This document shows positions 34,425-44,562 of a DNA stretch of 64,000 nucleotides, one piece after another. The notes beneath the pieces were generated by a model. The model did no database searches. It was not told the origin of the DNA and was given only the letters and a program-made list of their open reading frames with translations. Positions within the stretch are counted from its first letter, which is position 1. Every line of letters begins with the position of its first letter. A program made the translations under genes and the position numbers. This DNA is from Prorocentrum cordatum (Eukaryota; Sar; Dinophyceae; Prorocentrales; Prorocentraceae): contig CAUYUJ010008624.1 in the NCBI GenBank assembly GCA_963575745.1, positions 53,501 to 117,500 on the forward strand, in the 5' to 3' direction.

Positions 34425-34800
34425 GTAGGGATCTTTCTGGGGTCCCCTCGAGGGCCTCGTGGAGGTGTTTTTGGGCCTCTTGGGGCCTGGTGTTGCCGTT
34501 TTGAGGTGGAGAGCTTGAAACGTCGATTCGTGTTCGTGTTCGTGTTCGGGAGCTTAGGGAGCTTTGGTTCGTGTTCGTCCGCCGGGCCCTCTCTTGGGCC
34601 GCAATTGGGGCGTCTTGGGGGCCTCTTCTGTCGTGTTTGGGCCCTGCTGGGCCGTCTCGGGGCCCTCTTGGGGGCCTCTCGGGCCGTCTTGGGGCGGCCT
34701 TTTGGCCCCCCAAAGGCGAGAACGCTAAGATCTTCCAAACACCTCCTCGAAATTTGCGATTTTGTATTATCGGGGACCTCTTTGGGGCCTGCGGGGTGGT
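34425..34800 (+). repeat. 11-bp family block with core
   Basis: CTCTTGGGGCC-like 11-mers, core AAAGGCGAGAACGCTAAGAT with CTTCCAAACACCT and TGCGATTTTG at 34,705-34,775, then the 11-mers resume. Confidence 0.75.
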
Positions 34801-34863
34801 GGAGACAGGCGTGGACCGCGAGCGCCTCGCGTTTTCCGGGCCAGGCGGCTAATTACGAGATCA

Positions 34864-35549
34864 CATGGGGCCCTGGGCCCCGTCCACTTCGACCTCGTCT
34901 CGGCGCCGAGTGGCCACTTGTGCGCCCCTGTCGACGACTGCGACAAGCTCGAGCCGCACTCCGGGGGCTTGCCGCCCAGGCAGCTCGCGCTGCTGGCGGT
35001 GGGCAACGACGACCAGGATTCCGACGCCACCGACGGGCGCGAGATCCAGAAGCTGAAGGGCCAGCTCCTCAGCCCCAGCGCGCGGGCACCCTCGCGGGGC
35101 GCGCCCGGGGCCGCGGGCTACGACCTGGGCGCGTGCGCGGACGTCAGTCTCGCGACCTATGGTCGTGAACTGGTGTCGACGGGCGTGGCGGCCATAGCGC
35201 CGCTGGGCACCTGCCTGCGCGTCGCCCCCGTTCAGGAGTCGCCCGCAAAGGGGTCGACGTCGCGGGCGGCGTGGTGGGCCTCAACTTGCGCGGCGAGATC
35301 AAGGTGCTAATGTCCAACGCTGGCCTGCGGACGCGCGTGGTCGAGCAGGGCCATCGCTTCGCCCAACTCATCCTGGGGCGCGTCGCCAACGCTGCCGAGA
35401 TCGTGGTCGCCCCCAACCTTTGCTCGACATCTCGTGGACCTGGAGGCTTCGGACACGTTGGCATGACGTCGTCAGCAAGACTCCACCGCGAGAGAGAGAG
35501 GCATCACATCCACGGCGTCACTCGGTGTCTGTGTCATCGACGGCTCTAA
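34864..35549 (+). pseudogene. DUT: dUTPase-like protein, frameshifted and lacking the catalytic Asp
   Basis: Five dUTPase motif positions are in order. I: APGAAGYDLGA (35101-35133). II: PRSGVARKG (35226-35252). III: GVVGLNLRGEIKV (about 35268-35306). IV: GHRFAQLIL (35349-35375). V: RGPGGFGHVG (35433-35462). dUTPases hydrolyse dUTP to dUMP as trimers. In motif III the family has G-V-x-D-x-x-Y-R-G; here the catalytic Asp is Gly and the Tyr is Leu, so activity is unlikely as written. Motif I is in one frame and II-V in another. The change falls at C5 (35225-35229), where one more C would restore the frame. The N-terminal part (VHFDLVSAPSGHLCAPVDD) precedes the domain. The domain may come from a retroelement polyprotein or a host gene; no RT or integrase is adjacent. 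Confidence 0.75.
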
Positions 35550-35935
35550 GGAGCTGCCTCGCAGGGAGGCGGCTCGGCTGGCCTGCCAGGCTGTCTCCGC
35601 CGACGTGACCCGCCAGAAATGGGCAGCAGCCCCGGCCTGGGTCCTAGAATGAGGAAGTGGCACAACACTAGCATTGCACGATGATGGATTCGACGTCGTC
35701 CGCACCGCCGACTTTGAGGGTGCTATCCAGACGCTGTCCGACAGCATGTTCCACAGCACCAACTGCAGCATGCTGTGGATCACGTGCGAGCGAGACTTTG
35801 GGCCCCGAGGCCAAACGCGGCAGCTTTGCATTCATGGTGCTCACCGGGACACCCATCAACGGCCAGCTGTGCCAGTGCGACATCAAGCTAGAGGAGCGCG
35901 TGGACGATTGGGCGACCACCATCTCCACCGCGATC
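35474..35935 (+). pseudogene. coding continuation downstream of the dUTPase domain, broken
   Basis: The frame reads RERGITSTASLGVCVIDGSK, ELPRREAARLACQAVSADVT, RQKWAAAPAWVLE, then TGA at 35650-35652. After it, in frame: GSGTTLALHDDGFDVVRTAD, FEGAIQTLSDSMFHSTNCSM and LWITCERDFG. At GGGCCCC (35800-35806) the good frame shifts by one base and continues AKRGSFAFMVLTGTPINGQ, LCQCDIKLEERVDDWATTI. Codon pattern is strong throughout, so this is one coding region with a stop and at least one frameshift. It may have been the C-terminal part of the same polypeptide as the dUTPase-like domain. Family unknown. Confidence 0.5.
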
Positions 35936-36016
35936 CTGTCGTCGAGGCCCGCCCCACCACTTCCTCTATGTCCTCCACGTCCCTTTCCTACTCCGCCACT
36001 TCGTCCACTTCCTCAG

Positions 36017-36260
36017 CTCGGTTGCCGCGGCTGCCGCTCCCGCGCCCGCGGCGGCTGGTGACGCGGCCGCGGTGCGGGCCGAGGCCGTGGCGGCGGCGGC
36101 CGCGGCGGCAGTAGCAGCGCCGACAGGCGGCGCGGAACGCGCCGCGCCGGCGGCTGGCGGCGGCGGCCGGCCGCGGGCCGAACTGAGCCCAGAAGGCCGG
36201 CGGCGGCGGGAATCGCGAGCCTCGCGGCCGCCGCCCTTCGCTGCAGCCGCCGTCGGGCAG
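36017..36260 (+). CDS. Ala/Gly/Arg-rich exon
   Basis: The polypyrimidine stretch CCCTTTCCTACTCCGCCACT leads to an acceptor TTCCTCAG ending at 36016. The frame reads VAAAAAPAPAAAGDAAAVRA, EAVAAAAAAAVAAPTGGAE, then RPRAELSPEG and an Arg run. Low complexity but with consistent GC3 and an acceptor. Possibly a disordered linker of the preceding gene. Confidence 0.4.
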
Positions 36261-36439
36261 TGCGCGAGGGCGAGGGGCGCCCGCCAGTGGCGCCGAACAT
36301 GGCGCTGGGGTGGGGCCCAGGACGAGGCACCCGTTCCCAGCCCCCCCCAGGCCCGCCCGAGGTCAGGGCCAACCTCTGGCCTTGGGCGCACGGCTGACTC
36401 GGCCCACTTTGAGCCAATGGCTTGGGCCAGAGGCTACGG

Positions 36440-36770
36440 ACACGCGCGCATTCACATACGCACGCACACACGCACGCACACACACAAGCAACACAAACAG
36501 CACACTCAAAAACACACAAACAAGACACAACCAACGCACACGAACAACCCCCACACAACACACAAACGACACACAAACAACACACACAACACACACCACA
36601 CACAACACACAAACAACACAACACACAACACACAACTTACAAATAATACGCAAACAACACACACACACACTACAAGCAACACGCACACAACACAACCACC
36701 CCAAAAACAACACACAAACGGCACACACCACACAAACAACCCACACAGCACACATACACTACGGTATAGA
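36440..36770. repeat. (ACAC/CAACA)n AC-rich repeat
   Basis: CACACA and ACACAAACAAC units with no G/T interruptions over 330 bp. Confidence 0.9.
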
Positions 36771-37116
36771 CACGTGCTATTGTTACATATCAAGATGTAT
36801 TGAACACTTTCGTACAGCCTTTGGTGGGTGGGCATCGATCGAGGCAAGCAGATCTCTGCATGCTTGTTGTTGTCAGAGGGTGCGCGGCTTGTGAGACTCC
36901 AGTGTGTGTGGAATCATTCTCCAGAAAGAAGACGGGCAGAAGGGTGGGTGCTTGTCCGATATTCTTCCCCTGTACGATGTTCTTGGTGTTCGCAGCGTGC
37001 TGTACAAGGTAGCATGAAGGGCAGCATAGTGCAGAGCAAATGCATGATCGCACGCTCATGAACTTGATGTGTCTTCTAGTTGCTCCTCAATTTCGTTTCC
37101 TTTCTTCGCTTTTCAG

Positions 37117-37214
37117 CGCCGTCGCCTCGACTCGAATGGCCACGGTGGTGGAGAAGATGGCCGAGCTGAACATGTGGAAACGATCGGTGTCGGAGGCATC
37201 CATTGACAATTTTC
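37117..37214 (+). CDS. penultimate exon of a small protein end
   Basis: The acceptor TTCGCTTTTCAG ends at 37116 and the donor TTTTC|GTAGTG follows 37214. The exon reads AVASTRMATVVEKMAELNM, WKRSVSEASIDNF, leaving one base of a split codon. That phase fits the next exon at 37479. High-quality coding pattern and a clear CT-rich intron on each side. Function unknown. Confidence 0.6.
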
Positions 37215-37478
37215 GTAGTGTCTGTCCATCCCATTGCTTGTTACATCACCTTCGTTCAGAATCATTTCTCCTTTCCTATATGTTCGTCGATCCCTCCTTG
37301 CCCACACGCTTTCATTCTTCCAGCCGTTGTCATTGGAAGACGGCTGGGCCGTACTCGAGCAGCGAGATTCATCTCTCATCGAGGCTTTGGCTTGGATGTG
37401 ATGAAACTCATTTCTCTCTCTCGCTCTTTCTCTATATGTCTTTCTTTATTCGCTCCCCTTATGCTCGGCGCTTTCCAG

Positions 37479-37582
37479 CGCCAAAGCGATCTCAACTCGT
37501 CCGAACTTATCAAGACCTGTTGAGCTCGGTGACGTACGCGAATAATACTTTGGGCTGGATGGCAACCGTATCCCGAGAATAG
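37479..37582 (+). CDS. terminal exon joining in phase
   Basis: The acceptor GGCGCTTTCCAG ends at 37478. Two bases complete the codon from 37214; it then reads PKRSQLVRTYQDLLSSVTYA, NNTLGWMATVSRE and stops at TAG 37580-37582. The intron 37215-37478 is GT...AG with several CT-rich patches. An alternative frame (RQSDLNSSELIKTC) is also open but does not match the phase. Confidence 0.6.
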
Positions 37583-37769
37583 ATGTCTTCAACACGAGGT
37601 AGCGCGTTCAATTTCTGATATTAGTTTCCCGCCGCTTGAATCCGCACCGTTACCATATTGCGAAGGCCTTGCGGCCGGTGCCGCAGACCCTGAAGGAGAA
37701 CGTCGACGCAGACGGCGGCGGTGGCGGTGGCGGCGACGACGACGACACTGACGTGGGCCCGAGTCCTCA

Positions 37770-38335
37770 GGGATGCTTCTGAGGGTCTCTTGGGAAGGCT
37801 CTCGGGTGCCTTTGGGGAGGACTGTTGTTGGGGTCTCTTGGGAGCCTCTTGGGGGCCTCTTGGGAGCCTTTTCGGGTGTCCTGGGGTCCTCTTGTGGGCT
37901 TTTTGGGGCCTTTGGGGAACCTCTTGGGGCCTCATTGGAGCTTCTCGGGGCCGAGGGCTTGACATGTTCGTTCGGGTTACCCGTCAAGGCACGCTCTTGG
38001 AGCTTTTGGGTTTCTTGGGCCGTATTGGAGGCGTTTTGGGCTGTCTTGGGGTTCTCTTGGGATGTTTTGGAGCGCTCTTGGAAGCCTTTTGGGCTGTCTT
38101 GGGGCGATCTTGACGGCCTCTTCGGCTGCCTTGGAGCGGCGGGAAGCAGAATTGGCGAGAACGCCCAAATCTGTCAAACACCTAAGGACAATACATGATT
38201 TTTGCTTCTTGGGGCCCTCTCGGGAGTGCCCTTGGAGGCCTTTTGGGGCCCCCTTGGGCACCGTGTGGAAGAGTCTTGAAAGTCCGGGGGTTTCTTCTTG
38301 GAGGTCTCGTGGAAAATGTATGGGGATATCTTTGG
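37770..38335 (+). repeat. 11-bp family block with core
   Basis: CTCTTGGGAGC/CTCTTGGGGGC 11-mers, core GGCGAGAACGCCCAAATCTG with CAAACACCTAAGGACAATAC and ATGATTTTTGCTTCTTGGGG at about 38,150-38,215, then more 11-mers. Confidence 0.8.
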
Positions 38336-38434
38336 GCTTCCGGGACCGCGCGGTGACCGCGCGAGGGTTTCGCAATCGCGCGGGGGGAAGCGTATTTGAG
38401 TGGCGACCCCTCCCACCCCCGGGATCTCCCCTCC

Positions 38435-38640
38435 CCAGCGCGGGGAAGGGATCAAAGGGAAGGGGCTTCCCTTCCCTTCGATTCGACTACGACATTACGA
38501 GGCTTTTATCTCGCTGACAGGCTTGAGGAGGGTGCAGGGAAATGGGGCGACGCAGATGACGACTGACGGAGGCGACGACTCGAACAGACAAACCCTTCGC
38601 ACACGCCGACAGGGTCGGCGGATTTCCCTCGTAGTTCATT
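38435..38640. repeat. dispersed repeat R-26.9, copy 2
   Basis: Counterpart of 26,860-27,105, same orientation and word order. Followed by a CT-rich tract to 38,840. Confidence 0.7.
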
Positions 38641-38846
38641 CGCCTTCCCATCGCTTCAACACCTCCCTTCCCTCTTCCCCTACCTCTCGCTCTCGCTCTC
38701 GCAGTCTCTTTCGCACCACCCTCTCTGCCCATCTCTCTTTCACCCCCTCTCTCTCCCTACCCTTCCTTCTCTTCTTTGTCTCGTTGTGCTCTTCTCCCCT
38801 CTCGCACCTCCCCTTCTCCAGCCCTCTCACCGACGTTGCCCCGCAG

Positions 38847-38968
38847 GCGCCAGTGCCGAGAAGACGGCGTCCCTGGAGCCCCGCCCAGGGCTCTCGGACG
38901 AGCAGCGGGCCCGCATCGAGAGCAACCGGCTTCTGGCGCCGCGCGCCAGCCTGCCTTCCGGCCTGCAG
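38847..38968 (+). CDS. internal exon with an E-Q-x-A-R-I-E-x-N-R helix
   Basis: The acceptor GTTGCCCCGCAG ends at 38846 and the donor CTGCAG|GTCGGT follows 38968. The exon reads ASAEKTASLEPRPGLSDEQR, ARIESNRLLAPRASLPSGLQ. The SDEQRARIESNR core resembles the RPA32-binding helix pattern known from SMARCAL1-type proteins (L-x-x-E-Q-x-x-x-I-E-x-N-R-x-x-A). This is a motif-level resemblance only. A similar exon is at 45,461. The intron before it is strongly CT-rich. Confidence 0.6.
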
Positions 38969-39009
38969 GTCGGTGGCCGTCGCCAGGTTCGAGGTTTCAG
39001 ACATGTTCG

Positions 39010-39240
39010 TGGATCCTGAGCGGTTTTTTGGTCTCGGGGTCCTTCTGTCGGTGGCGCGCCCATGGGGCAAGGGCCGATGAGTTGTCGTCGGGGATCGTTT
39101 CGTTTTCGAGGTTGGAGGTTTTTGGACGTTTTGTCCGGTTCTCAGCGGTTTTCCAGCCTCGGGACGCGTTCCAGCAGCTGCGCCTCGCCGAGAGCGTTAT
39201 GGGGGTGCCCGGAGCGTCCGAGACGGCACCAGAGACCCGA
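39010..39240 (+). repeat. dispersed repeat R-39, copy 1
   Basis: Shares GTCGTCGGGGATCGTTTCG, TTTTCGAGG, CCAGCCTCGGGACGCGTTCC, AGCAGCTGCGCCTCGCCGAG and AGCGTTATGGGGGTGCCCGG with copies at 39,775 (same strand) and 40,190-40,632 (opposite strand). Confidence 0.75.
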
Positions 39241-39268
39241 GCTATGTCCCCAAACCAATTTCGGCGTT

Positions 39269-39402
39269 CTTGGCATCGCTCGGACGTGACGTGTGCTTTT
39301 TTGTCGGCGAGGACCATCGAGGAGTATGTTGAATCATTGTGCGAGAAGACAGATCTGCGAAACCGAAACTGCGCGGGGAGTGGATGTCCGAGCGATGGCA
39401 AG
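39269..39402. mobile_element. 134-bp MITE-like element, copy 2
   Basis: The left end CTTGGCATCGCTCGGACGT and right end ATGTCCGAGCGATGGCAAG are inverted repeats. Homologous to 16,999-17,130 along its length. Lies directly after R-39 copy 1. Confidence 0.65.
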
Positions 39403-39480
39403 GTCTCCTTCCAGGCACCTCGGCTGCGCTGCACCCACTGCTCCACTGCGGTCTGTTGTCAGACCGAGCCCTTCCCCTCC

Positions 39481-39645
39481 ATCATCACAGCATGTCACCA
39501 TCACACCATGCCACCATGCCACCATCACATCATCACAGCATGCCACCATTCCACCATGCCACCATGCCACCATCACAGCATGCCACCATGCCACCCATCC
39601 ATCATCACAGCATGCCACCGTCACACCATAACATCCTCCGCTGTC
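39481..39645. repeat. CACCATGC-type minisatellite
   Basis: CACCATGC and CATCACAG units, about 8 bp, some 18 copies. Confidence 0.8.
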
Positions 39646-39774
39646 TGGCGCCCACCATCACGCAAGCCCCCCCCGGCGTAATGAGACAGCGCGCTGCCCT
39701 GCAGCAAGCACACTGCTCCCTCGCCTCGTGGCCCTGCGGCCCCTCCGTGCCCCGGATCGGCGGCGAGTCTGTGG

Positions 39775-39975
39775 GGGGGGGAGACCAGGGGCAGAAAGAC
39801 AAGAAGTCGTTCTCGTCGGGGGTCGTTCCGTTTTCGAGGCTCGAGTTTTTTTTGGTTTTGGATGTTTTCGCAAGTTCTCGACGGTCTGCCAGCCTAAGAG
39901 TGCGCTCCAGCAGCTGTGCCTGGCCGAGAGCGTTCCTGGGGTACCTGGATCGTCCCGAACCTCCACTGGAGAGCT
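39775..39975 (+). repeat. dispersed repeat R-39, copy 2
   Basis: GTTCTCGTCGGGGGTCGTTC, TTTTCGAGGCTCGAG, GTGCGCTCCAGCAGCTGTGC and GAGAGCGTTCCTGGGGTACC match copy 1 in order. Confidence 0.75.
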
Positions 39976-40024
39976 GAGTTATGACCGAAAGAACCACCAG
40001 GCGTCCAAGAAGAAGGGGTGTGGC

Positions 40025-40185
40025 TTCTCAGAAGGCTTGGAAGGCCTCTGGCCTTTGAGAAGTTTCTTACTCTTTCCTCGAATACACAGAAAACTTTCGG
40101 AAGGCAGGAGTGCTTCAGAGCAGCCCCGCTGGCTTATGAGAAGGCCTCCTCCCTCTCACTTCCCTCCCAGACCCGCCGCCGAATT
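40025..40185. repeat. dispersed repeat R-27.7, copy 2
   Basis: Counterpart of 27,715-27,860. CTTATGAGAAGGCCTCCTCC and CTCTCACTTCCCTCC are the clearest matches. Confidence 0.65.
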
Positions 40186-40189
40186 TTTG

Positions 40190-40632
40190 GTCAAACCTTG
40201 GGTCTCCGGTGGGCATTCGGGACGCTCCAGGCACCCCCAGAACGCTCTCGGTGAGGCGCAGCTGCTGGAGTGCATCCCGAGGTTGGAAAACTGCCGAGAG
40301 CCGACGAACACGTCCAGAAACCTTGAGGAGCGTCGAGGCCGAAACAATCCCCTCGCAGGTGACTTCTCCCCCAATCCCCGAGTTTCGCCGGAAAAGTTTG
40401 GCCGCTCAGAAAAGAGGGAAACCCTGGGATACACCCCAAGGGGGCTATTCGGACGCACCACTATCGAGGATGAACGCCCCCCAATCGTATATTCCAGGGT
40501 TGGGGCTCAAATTTCTGCTTCATTCGAAAACCCCAAGATGTCTGGGATAGGTGTCGACATATGCCCTGCTATCCCCGACGAAAGCTCATCGGCCCTTGCC
40601 CTTTGGGCGCGCCGCCGACAGGAGGACCCCGA
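40190..40632 (-). repeat. dispersed repeat R-39, copy 3, inverted and split
   Basis: 40,190-40,380 is the reverse complement of the right two thirds of copy 1; 40,566-40,632 is the reverse complement of its left third. About 185 bp (40,381-40,565) separates the two pieces, as if inserted. Confidence 0.65.
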
Positions 40633-40789
40633 AGGGGGTTGCTTTCGTCTGACTGGCCGTGCGGGACGGCACAATTTCCCGGGGAATGTAGACAGGTACG
40701 TGCTGCTCCTCCCCCTGCCCGTCTCCTTCCCCCCTTTCCCCTGTCCTGTGCTCCCCTGGACATCGCGCCTGTCGACTCCTCTGATCCGC

Positions 40790-40980
40790 TTCGATCCGAT
40801 CTCGATGGTTTCCGATTCCGATCTGACTCGACTTCGGATTCAGATTCGAATTCCGACTCCTTAACGGGTTGTACTAGCCTGCCGATTTCCGCCGATTCGA
40901 CTCTTCCCACCTTGGCTGCTGATTTCCCGCCGATCCGATCCATTTCGATCTCCCGTCCGACTTATCGATTCGATGCAGGG
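40790..40980. repeat. degenerate GATTCCGA/CGATCC repeat
   Basis: Words TCCGATTC, TCGATCC and GATTCGA recur every 6-12 bp. They produce Ser-Asp-rich frames on both strands. Confidence 0.45.
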
Positions 40981-41252
40981 ATCTCCTGCCCTGGGTGCCC
41001 CGCCCTCGATCCCCGCGGTCCTGCCAAGTAGGGCGAAAACATCGGGCCGAGGCCACAGACCGTTCTCGCTTTCTAGCCCCAAGCGTCTATAGACACATTG
41101 GGTGTCGTTACGTACGTAGACACACTCGAGGTGGATGCGTCTACATACAACGCGGCCGTTGCGTTCGGCGCGGTACGAGGGCGGAGAAAGTGTCGGTCCG
41201 TCTACGTTATGTTCCTGTTCCAGAGCAGGTCCCGCACGGTACCCAACCCTGA

Positions 41253-41459
41253 GTGTCCCAGTGCCCCCCCCCTCGAATGGGCCTTCTGGCTGAGAATCCT
41301 GTCGCTCTGCGCGGTCAAGTGCGTCATTTCTCGGCACGCGACGCTGGTGCTGATGTTTGTCGCAACCTCCTCAGCAGCTTGAGCCTCGAAAGGGCCCTGC
41401 TCGTGGGCACGAAGAGGTATGCAGCTCCTCTGGCACCTCGTTGCAGCGCCGCTGGCTGA
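41253..41459 (+). CDS. possible short coding segment
   Basis: The frame reads PRMGLLAENPVALRGQVRHF, SARDAGADVCRNLLSSLSLE, RALLVGTKRYAAPLAPRC to a stop at 41,457. Composition is good, but other frames on both strands are also open, so this is weak. No family recognised. Confidence 0.25.
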   Translation: MSQCPPPRMGLLAENPVALRGQVRHFSARDAGADVCRNLLSSLSLERALLVGTKRYAAPLAPRCSAAG

Positions 41460-41693
41460 AACCCCAGAGATTGCCCCCCTGGGGAGAACTGCCCTCCGCC
41501 CGTGGAGCTTCTCTGTCTGGTCCGAGACTCGCTCTCTCGCCCTGTGCCTCATCCCCGGTGTCTCCGCTCTGTTTGCTCCTCTTCTGCTTTGATGGGTCCT
41601 TCTCGTGTCGAATCGACGCACGGACCCGCCTGTTCCAGTTCGCGGGCGACGACACAAGGCAGGGAATGGAAGAAGGAACATGGCATAAGCATA

Positions 41694-41740
41694 CACTTCG
41701 GAGCTCCGCGCGGATTTCGTGGGTCGGCGCCTGGGCCGCC
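41694..41740 (+). repeat. solo left arm of the IR-56.7 element
   Basis: ACTTCGGAGCTCCGCGCGGA, TTTCGTGGGTCGGCGCCTGG matches the left arm of the inverted-repeat element at 56,741-56,881 with few mismatches. No right arm follows. Confidence 0.55.
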
Positions 41741-42199
41741 TGTTGTGCCTGCGACCGGTTCAGCTTGTGCGCTTTGCTTGCCGCCGCGCAGTGTGCTCAT
41801 CGGAGTCTTCGATCCTTGCTTCCTCTTTCGAGCGCTTTGTTCATTATAGTGTGTCTATTCCGACTGGCGGGTTAACAGAGTCAACGGCGTGCAGGCGCAA
41901 ACATGTTAGCCGCTGCGCTGACCATAGACGGACAGTCGCATGGGCGATCCCTGAGCCCCCACGAGACTAAATTGGATGCTCAAAATTTGGATGCGCAACG
42001 TCCAGCCAGGCGACTATCCTCTCATCGTCTGCGGAACAACTGAGTGTGATGCAGCAGAGTGTCGGCGCTCTCGGTGTTCCCATTCTGACTCGGCACCGTG
42101 TAATTTGTAGTGGCTCTCATCACGACGGGATAAGTCGGCTAGGTGGCAGGGGGCTAGAGGTCATCGTCCCTGGCGTGTGCATGCAGATGCATGCAGACA

Positions 42200-42685
42200 C
42201 GCGTTCGCCCAGGCCTCTCTTGGGGCCGTCCTGGGCCGTCTAGGGGCCCTCATGGGCTGTCTTGAGGCCGTCGTGGAGGATTGTTGGACCAGTTAGGGGT
42301 CATCTTGGGCCTCTGTGGGCCCTCTTGTATCCCGCTTGCTAACATAAGCGGTTGAGGCCTGTTGGGAACATTAATGTTTATAGCCTCTTCCGGCCCTACT
42401 GTAGGACCCTCTTGTAGCCTGTCTTGGTGGCCTCTTGCGACGTCTTGAGGCCATTTTGGGACGTTTTGGGACCTTCTTGGGCCGTCTGGAGCTGCAGGAA
42501 GCCCAGAACGGTGAAGACGCCCATATCTTCAAGCAGTTATCGGAACATCAATGATTTTTCTGTATTCGGGGTTCTGGGTCGTCTTGTGGCTCTATTGGAC
42601 GGTCTTGGGGTCCTGGGCCGACTTGTGACCATTACTGGGCCGTCCCAGAGGAGCCTTCGGCCGTCTTGGCGGCCTCGGTTGCCTG
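42200..42685 (+). repeat. 11-bp family block with two cores
   Basis: CTCTTGGGGCCGTC-like units; a short core TTGGGAACATTAATGTTTAT at 42,361-42,380 and a second core GGTGAAGACGCCCATATCTT, CAATGATTTTTCTG at 42,512-42,563. Confidence 0.75.
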
Positions 42686-43049
42686 CCTCGGCTGTCTTGG
42701 ATGCTCGGGGGCGCGGATCCGCTGTTTTCTGCGAGGGGCCGTGGCCTCGGATGCGTGGACATATATTGTTTTTGGCCAGTGATCGTGGCCCAGGAAGGGA
42801 GCGGGTGTGGTGCATGCAGCAGTCTGCGAGGAGAGAGTGGGTGGCCGTTGGAAGTTTTCAGAAGCGCAACCAGACAACACTTGGCACTCTACCACGCCTC
42901 AGCATGCCAGGGGGCACGGTGTTTCAGTTGCAGTTCGTGTAGGTTTGCGCATAGTCGCCAGTTTATACCGTTTACATGGTTCTTCGCTTCTTGAGTGTCC
43001 CTGGAAGAGTGTGGGTGCCGGAAAGGGCTTACTTGATCTCTGAGCTTGC

Positions 43050-43463
43050 ATGGCCGTCGTGGGCCCGTTTCTGCTCGACGGGGTTCCTGGGCGGGGGGTC
43101 CTGGGCGGGGTCCTGGGCGGGGGGCTTCTGGGCGAAAGCCTTCGGCGAGAGCGCCGCCGCATCCTCACTGCTATCCGCAAGTGCGAGGTGCTGCGTATCT
43201 CTGCTCTTCTCTCCCTGTCCGAACTCCCTCCCTTGGAGCGCACGAGAGTCGTCGCGCCGCGCGAGGCGCAGCAGAGGAAGCAGCAGCAGCTGCTCCGGCA
43301 GCAGGAGCAGAGTGCTGCTGCGACGGTCGTGGAGCCCGCTGCTGCGCCTGAGATCTCCGCAGAGCAGCGGGAAGCACCGCCGAGATCCTTCGCGCGCCGG
43401 ATCGTCTTTTCGTATAGGAGCCCAGGGCGCCGACAGGGGGGAGAAGGTGGCCTCCCAGTCACG
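43050..43463 (+). CDS. exon with Gln-rich coiled-coil-like segment
   Basis: ATG at 43050 opens MAVVGPFLLDGVPGRGVLGG, then ESLRRERRRILTAIRKCEV, LRISALLSLSELPPLERTRV, EAQQRKQQQLLRQQEQSAAA and APEISAEQREAPPRSFARRI, VFSYRSPGRRQGG. It ends at a consensus donor CACG|GTGAGTAA (43464). The Q/R/L stretch at about residues 75-90 would form a coiled coil or amphipathic helix. High GC3. It may start earlier than the ATG. Function unknown; the continuation may be the exon near 43,730. Confidence 0.6.
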
Positions 43464-43729
43464 GTGAGTAACTGGGAAAGGAAAGATGTGGCCGCTGGAT
43501 GTGCCTCTTCCTGGGAGGTTCGGGGGAATTCGGATTGAGCACGACTTGCCTTGTTGCCTTGAGCAGTGGGATCCACTGCCTCATCTTCGTCGCCAGTCTC
43601 ATCTGCAGTGCTGGGCTTTTAGGGGTATGTGCCAGGCCTCGGCTGGATCTGAAAGTCCACTGGGAGTCGTGGGAGTTTACCAGTAGCTATGCTGCGTCCT
43701 GGGCTTCAGATCACCTGCACCTTCATTTT

Positions 43730-43958
43730 TTTCTCTCTGTCGTCCCCTGTTTGGCCTCAATCGTCTTCGAACTCCACGGTCCCTCGTTGGCGACTGCTCT
43801 GTGACCAGCTGTGGCCCGTGCCAAAAACTGCGGCGCCTCAGGAATTCCCCATGCCTCCAGCAATCCATGCAGCCGCATGTTCTAGGCTGGCTGTCATCCA
43901 GAGTCACCTGAAGGAGAGGACATGCCAAAAGTGGAAGCAACCGAAGCAGGTATCTTAG
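43730..43958 (+). CDS. possible terminal exon
   Basis: The frame reads PQSSSNSTVPRWRLLCDQL, WPVPKTAAPQEFPMPPAIHA, AACSRLAVIQSHLKERTCQK, WKQPKQVS to a stop at 43,956. A CT-rich stretch (TTTTTTTCTCTCTGTCGTCC) precedes it. Same strand and plausibly the same gene as 43,050-43,463. Confidence 0.4.
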
Positions 43959-44107
43959 ATATCAAGGCGCAACCAAAGGACTGGCGTGCATGAGCTTGCG
44001 CCTGTCCGCCTGTCGGCCCGTGAGGTTTCTGCCACCAAAAAGCGGAGAAACGAGCACATATTGAGCTCTGTCCATGGTTTTAGCTTTCACCGTCAACTGT
44101 AACATTC

Positions 44108-44562
44108 TTGGCTGTCATAGGCGACGCGCAGAAGCCACCTGCCTTGCTAGCGGCCTCCGGGGGTCTCGTGCGGATGTGTGCACTTCGCGTGCCCCAGCAG
44201 ATCAGCACCGTCAGGAGGTTGCATACAAAATCGAGACAACATCGGGTTACGGTAGGTTTATGCGGCGTTGGTGCGCTGGCGACGCCAGTGAAGGCGTTAA
44301 TGGTTGAACTCCTGCGCCCATTCGCCACTGGGGGCGCACGGGAACACCGCATGACAGAACGACGCGGAAGCACCGAGGGACACGGTGACGCCACAGCACC
44401 CGACGGAATTCAACTTTGAACGACAGGGGCCGCGATCGGGTCAAGGAAGAACGATCGACGCGGTGTCGAAAACCTTTGCGCGCGCCGACGCCGCACGAAC
44501 CTGCCGTACCAGCTCGAACAAGAACGGAGCAACCCCGGCATGGTAGCAACTGGTGCCTGTAG
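44108..44562 (+). pseudogene. coding-like segment in two frames
   Basis: The first frame reads GDAQKPPALLAASGGLVRMC, ALRVPQQISTVRRLHTKS, GVGALATPVKALMVELLRPF, ATGGAREHRMTERRG to a stop at 44,417. From 44,415 another frame reads FERQGPRSGQGRTIDAVSKT, FARADAARTCRTSSNKNG to a stop near 44,562. The second follows the first so closely that a one-base shift is likely. An antisense frame is also long, so confidence is limited. Confidence 0.3.
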
